This document shows, piece by piece, positions 1 through 7,703 of a DNA stretch of 13,456 nt (within the stretch, counting starts at the first letter, position 1; the number at the start of each line of letters is the position of its first letter). The DNA is from Rhodospirillaceae bacterium (lineage in GTDB: Bacteria; Pseudomonadota; Alphaproteobacteria; UBA11073). The notes below the pieces were generated by a model that saw only the letters and a program-made list of their open reading frames with translations, was not told the origin of the DNA and searched no databases. The DNA lies in NCBI GenBank assembly GCA_003536545.1, contig DPZW01000132.1, positions 1 through 13,456 of the forward strand. The letters are read 5' to 3'. A program made the position numbers and the translations under genes.

Positions 1-93
1 ACATGCGCTCGGTAATGCGGCAATTCGCGCTGACAGTTTGCTGGGTAAAAAAATTATCCAGCGACGATGATGACGTCTGTCTGCGGGGTGGCA

Positions 94-789
94 TTAAACA
101 ATCTCACGGTCATCAAAGACAAAACATTCGCCCAGCCATAGGCTCTCTGCCTCCGGCATTTGTTCGATATAGCCCAGAATACCGCCCTTGAGGTGATAAA
201 CCTCGTCATAACCTTGGGAGCGCATATAGGCGGTAGATTTTTCACAGCGAATACCGCCGGTGCAGTACATTGCAATTTTTTTGCCCTGCAGTTTTTCCTT
301 ATTCGCCTCTACCCATGCCGGAAGTTCGGAAAAACGGAAGGTGTCAGGATCCACCGCATTTTTAAAATGGCCATGATAAAATTCATAATTATTGCGCGTA
401 TCCACCAATACGGTATTCGGATCCGTAATGAGAGCGTTCCAGTCCTGTGGCTCCACATATTGTCCGGTCTGCGACATATCCACCTTTTGTTTGAAGGTGA
501 TGATTTCTTTTTTCAAACGCACCTTGATTTTCTCAAAAGGAATAATGTCAGACGGCGTAAATTTCGGATCCAGATTTTCAAAACCCGGATGCTTGCGCAG
601 TGCCGCTATCAGATCATCAATGCCACTTTGCGGACCTGCAACGGTGCCGTTCACACCTTCGGGTGCGATCAAGATTGTGCCGCGCACACCGCCAGTCGCC
701 ATAATGCCCTTGAGGCGTCCCTGCCATTCCACATAATCCGGGAAATCGGCAAAGCAATAAAAGCGCGCGATGGTGAAGGGGGTTTCCAT
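94..789 (-). CDS. trhO: tRNA uridine(34) hydroxylase TrhO (YceA/UPF0176, rhodanese-domain)
   Basis: A 231-aa protein of the YceA/TrhO family, which in characterised bacteria hydroxylates uridine 34 of certain tRNAs to 5-hydroxyuridine, oxygen-dependently, in the cytoplasm. The N-terminal part (about 1-105) carries the family stretch APEGVNGT (42-49). The rhodanese domain (about 115-220) has the active-site loop MYCTGGIRCEK with catalytic Cys176, and the conserved ending GECFVFDDR lies near 220-228. The protein stops just after this motif, so it lacks the Cys-rich C-terminal tail of the E. coli-type protein; its length resembles the roughly 247-aa Rickettsia versions, so I do not read it as broken. 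It is the last gene of a probable minus-strand operon, 40 bases after the cytochrome b561 gene. No strong ribosome binding site is seen at the ATG. The family call is firm; the exact tRNA role comes from family knowledge. Confidence 0.93.
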   Translation of the reverse strand: METPFTIARFYCFADFPDYVEWQGRLKGIMATGGVRGTILIAPEGVNGTVAGPQSGIDDLIAALRKHPGFENLDPKFTPSDIIPFEKIKVRLKKEIITFKQKVDMSQTGQYVEPQDWNALITDPNTVLVDTRNNYEFYHGHFKNAVDPDTFRFSELPAWVEANKEKLQGKKIAMYCTGGIRCEKSTAYMRSQGYDEVYHLKGGILGYIEQMPEAESLWLGECFVFDDREIV

Positions 790-829
790 GCGCGTTTTTT
801 AGGGCAAATGGCGGGAGAGATGCAATAGA

Positions 830-1360
830 TTACAGCATCCGCCGGATTAATTTATGGCCCTGGATGTAATGATGATACAGCGCGGCGGCGATATGGACGG
901 TCACCAGCGCAACCAATCCCCAGGCCAGCACACTATGCGCCGCGCCAAAAAATTCACGCAACGCCAAATCGGGCGCAATCATGCGCGGCAAATCAAACAG
1001 GCCAAAAAAGGACGTGGTGCGATCCGCCGCCGATGACAGCATCCAGCCCGACAGCGGCATGAGAATTAACAGCGGATAAAATGCAAGATGCCCCAGACGC
1101 GCCAATTGCCGCTCACGCGCAGGGATGGCGTGGGGCAATTTGGGAAAGCCCTGAAACGCACGCCAGCCCGAACGCACGAACATCAAAACCAAAACGGCAA
1201 TGCCGACAGATTTATGCACCGGCATGATCATGCCGCGCAATTCCGGCGGCAGGTCTTCCATCACCAATCCGCCGATTAAATTGCCGATGACAAAGAGTGC
1301 CACCAGCCAGTGCAGGATTTTGGAAACATTGCCGTAGCTATAGGGGGTATCGTTATGCAT
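830..1360 (-). CDS. Cytochrome b561 family protein (YodB/CybB-like)
   Basis: A 176-aa inner-membrane di-heme b-type cytochrome of the bacterial b561 family, expected to pass electrons between the quinone pool and a partner (in some relatives, superoxide is the reductant). It shows four hydrophobic segments, near 14-34, 46-64, 92-108 and 143-162. Histidines suited to heme ligation sit in three of them: H17 (KILHW), H49 (MPVHK), H142 (AAHSV) and H156 (VTVHI). The start chosen is ATG at 1360 because the family begins about 10 residues before the first heme histidine. A longer open frame back to 1453 would overlap the channel gene and adds a sequence with no family look. It lies 41 bases after the channel gene and 40 before trhO, probably in one transcript. 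The partner cannot be told from the sequence. Confidence 0.88.
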   Translation of the reverse strand: MHNDTPYSYGNVSKILHWLVALFVIGNLIGGLVMEDLPPELRGMIMPVHKSVGIAVLVLMFVRSGWRAFQGFPKLPHAIPARERQLARLGHLAFYPLLILMPLSGWMLSSAADRTTSFFGLFDLPRMIAPDLALREFFGAAHSVLAWGLVALVTVHIAAALYHHYIQGHKLIRRML

Positions 1361-1401
1361 GCAATGATTTTGCCGCGCAAAAATACATCTGGCAAGTGGT
1401 G

Positions 1402-2169
1402 TCAGACCGCGCCGTCTGAAGGGATATTCAGGGTTTTGCCGCAATGTTTGCAATGTACGGCATCGCTTTCATGTAAAAACAAGCCGCAGTCATCACAATT
1501 AAACCGTACTTTGGCAGGACGGAACATGGCATGGATCAATCGCAAAAACAGCGATACGCCGAAAATCATGATCACGATAGAAATAATGCGCCCGCCCTGC
1601 CCTGATAATGTCACGTCGCCAAAGCCTGTTGTGGTCAGGGTAGCAATGGTGAAATAAAGCGCGTCCAAAAAATTATTAACATGCGGGTTATAGCCCGACT
1701 GCGTAACAAAGACGATTTCTGTCATGATGAAAATAAAAATGAAAAGATTGGTGGCACTTAAAATAATATCTTCGTTCTTGTGAAAATAGGCAAAATCCTG
1801 CCGCAGCTTTTTCTGGACGTGATAGGAACGCAGCAACCGTAGAATCCGCAGTGCACGCAAGAAGCCGAAGTTTTCCCCGACCAGCGGCGAAAGAAAAGAC
1901 CCCAGGGCAATCAGGTCGGTGATATTCAGCGGATGGGTGAAAAACTTGGCTTTATTCTTGGCAATCCAGAGACGCGCGCCAAAATCCAGGAGCAGGTAAA
2001 TGCCCAGGATCACATCAATGATTTCAATCCATAGCGCAGGCGAGAAAAAGGTGGAGGTCACGATATAAATCACGATCAAAATATCAACGATCAATAACGC
2101 ATATCGAAAATGATGCGCGGCAATGCTGGTGCCTTCATAAAGGGAAAGGATGCGGCGTTTGATGGTCAT
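1402..2169 (-). CDS. Voltage-gated-type potassium channel with C-terminal zinc ribbon
   Basis: A 255-aa six-TM ion channel subunit of the bacterial Kv-like family. Hydrophobic segments S1-S3 occupy about 22-95. S4 (104-115) has arginines every third residue (R105, R108, R111, R114), the voltage-sensor pattern. S5 is about 137-157, the pore helix about 167-178, the selectivity filter reads TTGFGD (180-185, a variant of TVGYGD), and S6 is about 194-212. After S6 comes a short cytoplasmic tail with two Cys pairs (C225, C228, C240, C243), a zinc-ribbon-like module instead of the RCK domain of many prokaryotic K+ channels. The start is set by a strong AGGAG five bases before the ATG. Selectivity for K+ is inferred from the filter. 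It is the second gene of a likely four-gene minus-strand operon. Confidence 0.9.
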   Translation of the reverse strand: MTIKRRILSLYEGTSIAAHHFRYALLIVDILIVIYIVTSTFFSPALWIEIIDVILGIYLLLDFGARLWIAKNKAKFFTHPLNITDLIALGSFLSPLVGENFGFLRALRILRLLRSYHVQKKLRQDFAYFHKNEDIILSATNLFIFIFIMTEIVFVTQSGYNPHVNNFLDALYFTIATLTTTGFGDVTLSGQGGRIISIVIMIFGVSLFLRLIHAMFRPAKVRFNCDDCGLFLHESDAVHCKHCGKTLNIPSDGAV

Positions 2170-2174
2170 CTTGT

Positions 2175-2179
2175 CTCCT
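2175..2179 (-). promoter_or_regulatory. Ribosome binding site of the K+ channel gene
   Basis: AGGAG on the minus strand, five bases upstream of the ATG at 2169. It fixes the channel start and is one of the few strong Shine-Dalgarno sequences in this window. Confidence 0.8.
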
Positions 2180-2221
2180 GCCAGTTCAGATACGCGGATG
2201 CTGTAATCTTGTCACGGGAAA

Positions 2222-2713
2222 TTACATCCGGAAATCAAACTTCATGTGTTGCTGCGCCGAACGCGCACGGTCATCCCGCGCCGGACGCATCGCGCGGACA
2301 TCACCGCGGTGCCGTTCAATCACACCTAGACCCTCATAAAGCGCGGACATATGCTCATCAAATTGCGCGGCGATCGGTTTGCCATAAAAATACAGCTTGA
2401 TGGTCTCTTCATTTTTCATCAGAAAATCGATCAGCGAGGCCCGCCAGACAATCAGATCCATTGCCGAAGGAATGGAAATACTGGGCCAGCCATCCTGAAA
2501 ATCCTTGCGGATCGGCTGGGATTGCACGCGCTGGGCGGCGGGCAGAGCACCGGATAAAATGGCATCCGTTGCGGTGCGAACCACACCCGCCGCAAAATCA
2601 CTGGCTTCTAAAAATAGCTTCTGCGCCGCGGTGCGGTCCAGACGCGCCAGAACGCCTTCCAACCCCACCACATAGGCGGTGAGCAATGATATGCGTTCAT
2701 CTTCAGCGTTCAT
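2222..2713 (-). CDS. Hypothetical protein, mostly helical, soluble
   Basis: A 163-aa protein I do not recognise. It has no signal peptide or membrane segment. The first 65 residues look helical and amphipathic (leucine/alanine-rich, with LLTAYVVGLEGVLARLDR at 10-27). A middle stretch contains W76 and W90. Residues 93-135 contain LIDFLMKNEE and a GKPIAAQFDEHM segment, again helical, and the last 30 residues are Arg/Asp-rich and probably disordered. The coding call rests on the full-length open frame, its fit between neighbours (52 bases before the channel gene, same strand) and a codon composition similar to theirs. It would be the first gene of the block 1 operon, divergent from the histidine kinase with 83 bases between the two starts, so a shared promoter region is likely. 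No strong ribosome binding site precedes the ATG. No function is proposed. Confidence 0.72.
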   Translation of the reverse strand: MNAEDERISLLTAYVVGLEGVLARLDRTAAQKLFLEASDFAAGVVRTATDAILSGALPAAQRVQSQPIRKDFQDGWPSISIPSAMDLIVWRASLIDFLMKNEETIKLYFYGKPIAAQFDEHMSALYEGLGVIERHRGDVRAMRPARDDRARSAQQHMKFDFRM

Positions 2714-2796
2714 GGCCCCGCAAGTATCTACCGCCGCAGGGGAAATACAAATGTTTTTTCTGGCAAAAACAATAAGATTTGGTTAGTCTTTCCACC

Positions 2797-4971
2797 ATGA
2801 TGAAAGCCTTCCGTCGGCCCCTTGCCTGGATGCGTGTGATGCAACGGCGTTTTATGGCCCTGCCCGTGCAGGCGCGGCTGGCCATCATCGGTTTCGGCAC
2901 CACTATTCTGGTCGTGGCTGTTTTGGTGGGCGCACAGCTCACCTATTCTTATTATGACAACCTGGCCAATACCGAGGCGCGGCTGCAGCAATCTTCGCGC
3001 GTCCTGTCGGCCTACCTTAATCGCAATCTGGCCGCGATACAGGAATACGCGGGGGAAGCGGAAGATTATGCCGCGCCCAAACAAAATCTGGATCTTGGCA
3101 AAGTAACCAAACTGCAATCACGCCTGCAGCGTTTTGTGCCGCTGGTCGGCGGCGTGGTGGTCTGGGATATCAATGGCAAATCCGTTTTTGGCCGTGAAAA
3201 ATTTACCAAGGTTCTGAGTGTGCCCGAAACCACGGAGTGGAAAAATTTACCCCAGAGCAAGGGGATGGTGATTGGCAAAACCATTCAAACTGCGGGTGAT
3301 GTTTTTTACCTGCCGGTTTATTGGCCGCTGCATGACAGCAAGGGGAAATTCACAGGGGCCATGGCCTTCATGCTGGATCTGCAAAAACTGACAGAATTTT
3401 TAACCAAGGAAGATCAGGCGGGCGGCACTTTGACGGCACTCTACCGCGCCGATGGCCAGGTTCTGATGATGATGCCAGAGACGGGAAATTATCTGGATCA
3501 AAATCATCAGGACACCGCATTGTTCAAAAAAATCCTGCCGCAGAATAACAGTGGTCTGGCCATTTTATCCTGGAGCTTCGGCCCCAATGCGCAAACAGAA
3601 AATGCACCGCGTTTGATCGAACAACCCTGGCTGATTGCTTATGAAAAAATTGCAGACTCAGGCTTGATCATTGCCCAGATTCAGCATGAAGATGTGGCAA
3701 CCGGCGGCTGGCCAGCCCAGCGCGCGGCCTTTATTTTGCTGGGCCTGGGTGTGATGATCCTGCTCACCGCCGTCAGTGGCCTGATCGTCAAACAGGCAAT
3801 GCAACAGCAAAATACGGAAGCAGATTTAAAACGCGCGCGCGAGCGGTATGACTTGGCGGTTTCCGGCACCAATGACGGCATCTGGGATTGGGATCTTCTC
3901 AGCAATGCCATTTATTTCTCGCCGGTATGGTTCCGCATTCTGGGTTATTTGCCGGGTGAATTATCGGCAGAGACCGCCACCTGGTCGAATAATATTCATC
4001 CCGAAGATCGTGAGGATGCGAGCAGGAAATTGCAGGCGCATCTGGAAGGTGAAACGGAAATGTTTCACGACACGCATCGCATGCGCTGCAAGGACGGCAG
4101 CTACCTGTGGATTGAAGCCCGCGCACGCGCCGTGCGTGATGCAACCGGGCGCGCAACACGCATGGTAGGCACAATTTCAAACGTGGAGCAGCGCAAGCGT
4201 TATGAGTTGGCCCTGAAGGCCGCCAAGGAACAGGCTGACGCCGCCAATGTTTCGAAATCACGTTTCCTTGCGAACATGTCGCATGAATTGCGTACGCCTC
4301 TGAACGGCATTATCGGCTTTTCTGAAATTACGCGCGATCAATTATTTGGCCCGGTGGGCTCGCCCAAATATCTTGAATATGCCGGTGATATTCACCAGGG
4401 CGCAACGCATCTGCTCTCACTCATTAATGACATTCTGGATTTCTCCAAAATTGATGCAGGGAAAATGGATTTATCTATTCATCCGGTCAATGTGCGTTCT
4501 ACCTTCGAACATGTGTTGCGCATGATGCGCACGGTAGCGATTGAACAGCATATCACCCTCAAGCTGGATGTGCCGATGGATATGCCGGCACTGATGGCCG
4601 ATGAACGCGCGCTGCGTCAAATGCTGTTGAACCTACTGTCCAACGCGGTAAAGTTCTCACAATCGCATCGCCGCGTCACGCTTTCTGCTATTTTGCCGCC
4701 AGACGGCAGCATGGAAATCAGCGTGACGGATCAGGGCAAGGGCATTCCGGCAGAATTCCAGGCCAAAATCTTTGAGCCATTTGAACAGGTGGATGATATT
4801 ATGACGCGCACTCACAAAGGCACCGGCCTGGGTCTGCCACTGGTCAAGGCCCTGACAGAAATGCATGGCGGCGAAGTTTATCTGCACAGCGAAATAAATG
4901 TCGGCACCACCGTCACGCTGCGCTTTCCGCCGCGCGCGGTGATTTACGGCAATGCACGCGAAAGCGCGTAA
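2797..4971 (+). CDS. Membrane PAS-domain sensor histidine kinase (PleC/PdhS-like)
   Basis: A 724-aa sensor kinase. TM1 is about 27-50, a roughly 255-residue extracytoplasmic sensor region of Cache-like size follows (about 51-305), and TM2 is about 310-331. Next are a short linker helix, a PAS domain of the PAS_3 type (about 350-465, with GIWDWDL and a conserved DGSYLWIE strand) and HisKA with the phospho-accepting H496 in SHELRTPLNGIIGFSE. HATPase_c carries its N box (NLLSNAVKF, 612-620), G1 (DQGKGIP), F box (FEPFEQVD) and G2 (GTGLGLPL). No receiver domain follows and no response regulator lies nearby. The HisKA continuation LFGPVG...YLEYAGDIHQGATHLLSLINDILDFSKID is typical of alphaproteobacterial PleC/DivJ/PdhS kinases, so DivK/PleD-like partners are a reasonable inference. 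The ATG at 2797 (a second follows at once) lacks a clear ribosome site; a TTG at 2779 is also in frame. Confidence 0.93.
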   Translation: MMKAFRRPLAWMRVMQRRFMALPVQARLAIIGFGTTILVVAVLVGAQLTYSYYDNLANTEARLQQSSRVLSAYLNRNLAAIQEYAGEAEDYAAPKQNLDLGKVTKLQSRLQRFVPLVGGVVVWDINGKSVFGREKFTKVLSVPETTEWKNLPQSKGMVIGKTIQTAGDVFYLPVYWPLHDSKGKFTGAMAFMLDLQKLTEFLTKEDQAGGTLTALYRADGQVLMMMPETGNYLDQNHQDTALFKKILPQNNSGLAILSWSFGPNAQTENAPRLIEQPWLIAYEKIADSGLIIAQIQHEDVATGGWPAQRAAFILLGLGVMILLTAVSGLIVKQAMQQQNTEADLKRARERYDLAVSGTNDGIWDWDLLSNAIYFSPVWFRILGYLPGELSAETATWSNNIHPEDREDASRKLQAHLEGETEMFHDTHRMRCKDGSYLWIEARARAVRDATGRATRMVGTISNVEQRKRYELALKAAKEQADAANVSKSRFLANMSHELRTPLNGIIGFSEITRDQLFGPVGSPKYLEYAGDIHQGATHLLSLINDILDFSKIDAGKMDLSIHPVNVRSTFEHVLRMMRTVAIEQHITLKLDVPMDMPALMADERALRQMLLNLLSNAVKFSQSHRRVTLSAILPPDGSMEISVTDQGKGIPAEFQAKIFEPFEQVDDIMTRTHKGTGLGLPLVKALTEMHGGEVYLHSEINVGTTVTLRFPPRAVIYGNARESA

Positions 4972-5733
4972 TTAAAAACTATAACCCGCGCTATTGGGCA
5001 AAACGCCGAGATTCACATCATTCGACACTTCGCCATGGCCATAAGATTCGGCATCCAGTGCAGCAATCGCCGTTTCGCCTGCAATCATGCGCTGGCCGGG
5101 CTGCGCGATCACCTCAATGCCGCTGGGCAGGTAAAGTCGCACTTCGCCACCGAAAGCCGAATAGCCCATCGCCTGACCCAGTGACAATCTGTCTCCGGAA
5201 CGGGCGGTGGCGCGCATGCGTTCTGCCATGCCGCCGGCGATAACTTCCATCGCAATCATGCGACCATCATCCAGCTTGAACAAAAACACGGCGCGTTCAT
5301 TGCCGGGTGAATTTTTATCAAAGACATTGCTGCCCCATTGTCCCATGACATGTTGGGCATGGGTCAGCGCGGCTGTTGCGGGCGCACGCAACACATGCAC
5401 GTCATAAAAGCGTGGATTGATGGTCAGACAGGTTGCCTCGCCATCCATTTCTGTTTCTGCCGGCCATGCGGCCCTGGCAACGCGCGTTAAAATACCGTCT
5501 GCGGGTGCGGCGGCAATGCTGTTAGCTATCGGCATCACGCGCACCGGATCGCGGAAACAAATATAAAGCCCGGCCGTAATCAGCAGCCATAATCCTGTCG
5601 TATCCCAACCAGCGAGAATGCTGATAGCTGTCAACAAGGCGGCAATACCCACCCATAACACGCCGCGCGGGTGAATGGGACGAAGCACTGGGGCTTTCAC
5701 CTGTTCAAAAATTCTGTTGTTTTCTTCGATCAT
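4972..5733 (-). CDS. Phosphatidylserine decarboxylase-like protein lacking the pyruvoyl serine
   Basis: A 253-aa protein of the short bacterial/archaeal PSD type, which in active members makes phosphatidylethanolamine from phosphatidylserine at the inner membrane. Family landmarks in order: RPIHPRG (18-24), two membrane-associated hydrophobic stretches (26-42, 48-60), FRDPVR (60-65), PADG with D79 (77-80), RFYDVHVLRAP with H113, GNERAV (144-149), and AGGMAERM (166-173). The site normally reading FGS, where self-cleavage turns Ser into the pyruvoyl group, is F194-G195-G196 followed by EVRLYLP; the codon is GGC where a serine AGC would be expected. As read, the Asp-His-Ser triad is incomplete and the pyruvoyl cofactor cannot form. 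About 25 residues extend past the usual end. The usual partner pssA is not adjacent. Start: the second ATG (5733) sits six bases after AGGAG, so it is preferred to the ATG at 5751. The gene ends back-to-back with the kinase. Confidence 0.85.
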   Translation of the reverse strand: MIEENNRIFEQVKAPVLRPIHPRGVLWVGIAALLTAISILAGWDTTGLWLLITAGLYICFRDPVRVMPIANSIAAAPADGILTRVARAAWPAETEMDGEATCLTINPRFYDVHVLRAPATAALTHAQHVMGQWGSNVFDKNSPGNERAVFLFKLDDGRMIAMEVIAGGMAERMRATARSGDRLSLGQAMGYSAFGGEVRLYLPSGIEVIAQPGQRMIAGETAIAALDAESYGHGEVSNDVNLGVLPNSAGYSF

Positions 5734-5739
5734 TGGGAT

Positions 5740-5744
5740 CTCCT
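5740..5744 (-). promoter_or_regulatory. Ribosome binding site deciding the Psd-like start
   Basis: AGGAG on the minus strand with a six-base spacer to the ATG at 5733. An in-frame ATG at 5751 lies upstream of this site and would place the AGGAG inside the coding region, so 5733 is the likelier start. Confidence 0.75.
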
Positions 5745-5895
5745 GTGCCATGCACTGCTGATGGGAATGTTCTAGCCGATAACCGTCTTTTTGTCAGCCG
5801 CAGATTGCCATTGCACGCCGGCAGGGAGTGGACAGCAAGGGCCGCAACGCTTAAAACCAGTTCTCTGACTTTCCCCATTATATGTGCAGGTTTAT

Positions 5896-6480
5896 ATGAG
5901 TGAATATCAAACGATTTGTGTTTTTACCGGCTCCTCCATCAACGTTCCGGATATTTATAAAGAGGCGGCGGTGGAAACGGGCAAAATGATTGCCGCGGCC
6001 GGAAAAACACTGGTCTATGGGGGTGGCCGCGTGGGATTGATGGGCCTGTGTGCGGATGCGGCACTCGCCGACGGCGGCAAGGTGATTGGCGTGATTCCCC
6101 AGCATCTGCAGCAATGGGAAGTGGAACATACCTCGCTCACCGAATTGCATATTGTCGATAGCATGCATAACCGCAAACGCATGATGGTGGAGCGCAGCGA
6201 TGCATTTGTTGTGCTGCCCGGCGGTTTTGGTACGCTCGATGAAACCTTTGAAACCCTGACCTGGAAACAGGTGCATCTGCATGACAAACCGATGGTGATC
6301 GTGAATATCAACGGGTATTGGGACGGATTAATTGCCCTGATCCGCAATATTATTCAAACCGGTTTCGCACATGCCACGCATAGCAATTTATTCAAAGTCG
6401 TTGAGCGCGTGGATCAGATTTTTACAGCATTGGATGAAGCTGACGATCCCGTGATCGGCCCGCAATTTAAATGGATGTAG
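5896..6480 (+). CDS. LOG-family nucleotide 5'-monophosphate phosphoribohydrolase (TIGR00730)
   Basis: A 194-aa Rossmann-fold protein of the LOG (formerly 'lysine decarboxylase-like') family. Characterised members cut the N-glycosidic bond of cytokinin riboside or purine 5'-monophosphates, releasing the free base and ribose 5-phosphate. Seen here: the N-terminal strand TICVFTGSS (6-14), LVYGGGRVGLMG (39-50), SMHNRKRMMVERSDAF (89-104), and the hallmark PGGFGTLDE (108-116) with the catalytic Arg (R98 or R100) and Glu (E116) in their family places. Length is normal. The ATG at 5896 has AGG five bases upstream; an in-frame GTG at 5884 is less likely. The stop at 6480 lies inside the next gene (10-base overlap), so the exporter downstream is probably translationally coupled. 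The true nucleotide substrate is not shown by the sequence. Confidence 0.92.
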   Translation: MSEYQTICVFTGSSINVPDIYKEAAVETGKMIAAAGKTLVYGGGRVGLMGLCADAALADGGKVIGVIPQHLQQWEVEHTSLTELHIVDSMHNRKRMMVERSDAFVVLPGGFGTLDETFETLTWKQVHLHDKPMVIVNINGYWDGLIALIRNIIQTGFAHATHSNLFKVVERVDQIFTALDEADDPVIGPQFKWM

Positions 6481-7703
6481 ATGAGCCGATTGCTGCGGCA
6501 GAAATAACGCCGCCCCTATTTGATCCGCCCAGGCGGGCCTTGCTGTTGGTATTTTTCACGATATTTCTGGATATCCTGGGCTTTGGCATTTTGGTGCCCG
6601 TTATTCCATTTCTGGTACAACCGTTTGACAGCTCTGCCCTGATCATTGGTTTGCTCACCGTGTCATTTTCCATTTCGCAATTTATTGCCGCGCCGATTTT
6701 GGGCGTGATGTCAGACCGCTGGGGCCGCCGTCCGGTTTTATTGATTTCCATCCTTGGTGCGGCATTGGCCTATGCGGCATTCGGTGCCGCCACTGCGCTC
6801 TGGGTCTTTTTCGCGGCGCGCATTGTCGATGGCCTGACGGGCGGGAATATTTCAACGGCGCAGGCTTATATCGCGGACGTTTCAAAACCAGAAGATCGCG
6901 CGAAAAATTTTGGGCTGATCGGGGCGGCATTTGGTGCAGGTTTTGTATTGGGCCCTGCCATTGGCGGCATAATGTCGCATATTTCACTGGCCGCACCGGC
7001 TTATCTGGCCGGTGCGCTATGTTTGCTCTCCGCCATTTTTGGTTATTTCTTTTTGCCGGAAAGCCTGCCGCAATCCCGCCGCCGCACACGGCCCTTTACG
7101 CTGCGTGATTTTAATCCCTTCTCGCAATTGCTGGATTTTATCAAAAATCCCGTGCTGGCGATGAACTTCACGTCGCTTTTGATGATGGGTCTGGCGATGA
7201 ATGCCCTGCGCAGCAATTTTGCCGTCTATGCGCGCGAGTCTCTGCATTACGATGCATCGCATGTGGGTTATCTTTATACCTATCTGGGCGTGATTGTCGT
7301 TTTCACGCAAATGGTTCTGGTACGCCGCATCGCGCCGAAATTCGGTGACCGCAAAACCGCGCTGATCGGTTTTACCGCGATGATGATCGGATTTTTATGG
7401 ATGGCGACCGAGCCGGATTTATTTCAGATTATCTGCATCATGCCATTGATCGCGGTGGGCAATGGCCTGTGTTTTCCCACAATTACCGCGATGTCATCCC
7501 ATGCCGTGCAGGATGATCAGCAAGGCGGCGTGATGGGTGCACAGCAAAGCGTGAATAGTATGGCCATGATTATCGGTCCTTTTGTCGCAGGATGGGCTTT
7601 TGACCATATCTCCATGGGTGCGCCCTATGCGATTGCCGCCGGATTTTTATTGATTGGTTTATTGTTATCGCTGCGTCATCTACGTAAAATATCAGCAGCA
7701 TGA
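6471..7703 (+). CDS. MFS drug:H+ antiporter-type exporter (TetA-like, 12 TM)
   Basis: A 410-aa inner-membrane transporter of the major facilitator superfamily, DHA1 type, related in sequence style to TetA and similar multidrug exporters. Twelve hydrophobic segments can be traced. Motif A between TM2 and TM3 reads GVMSDRWGRRPVLL (78-91). TM1 contains a D34 in FLDILGFGILVPVIP, the TetA-like start. TM5 has the antiporter motif C region GAAFGAGFVLGPAIGG (151-166). The 21-residue acidic N-terminal tail precedes TM1. The first usable start is ATG 6471 inside the end of the LOG gene; no Shine-Dalgarno is visible, so reinitiation is likely. The stop TGA overlaps the ATG of sua5 in ATGA. The substrate is unknown: a tetracycline-resistance role should not be assumed from this similarity. 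Confidence 0.92.
   Translation: MDVDEPIAAAEITPPLFDPPRRALLLVFFTIFLDILGFGILVPVIPFLVQPFDSSALIIGLLTVSFSISQFIAAPILGVMSDRWGRRPVLLISILGAALAYAAFGAATALWVFFAARIVDGLTGGNISTAQAYIADVSKPEDRAKNFGLIGAAFGAGFVLGPAIGGIMSHISLAAPAYLAGALCLLSAIFGYFFLPESLPQSRRRTRPFTLRDFNPFSQLLDFIKNPVLAMNFTSLLMMGLAMNALRSNFAVYARESLHYDASHVGYLYTYLGVIVVFTQMVLVRRIAPKFGDRKTALIGFTAMMIGFLWMATEPDLFQIICIMPLIAVGNGLCFPTITAMSSHAVQDDQQGGVMGAQQSVNSMAMIIGPFVAGWAFDHISMGAPYAIAAGFLLIGLLLSLRHLRKISAA

Noticed and set aside
1..93. Coding sequence or C-terminal extension of trhO at the window start
   Set aside because: The trhO frame ends at a TAA at 94 and none of the frames beyond it shows the Cys-rich tail motif; no other gene is supported in these bases.
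160..828. A 222-codon open frame on the plus strand opposite trhO
   Set aside because: It is fully antisense to a well-conserved TrhO frame and its translation shows no family motif.
1361..1453. Longer N-terminus for cytochrome b561 starting at 1453
   Set aside because: It overlaps the channel's zinc-ribbon coding sequence and adds an Arg-rich stretch unlike b561 proteins; ATG 1360 gives the normal start.
5752..5895. Sigma-70-type promoter in the divergent Psd-like/LOG spacer
   Set aside because: Several TTG-like hexamers are present but none has a convincing -10 partner at 16-18 bases; only divergent transcription can be inferred.
6471..7703. Calling the MFS protein a tetracycline-resistance determinant
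   Set aside because: Motif A and the TM1 pattern are shared by many DHA1 exporters; nothing in the sequence fixes the substrate.
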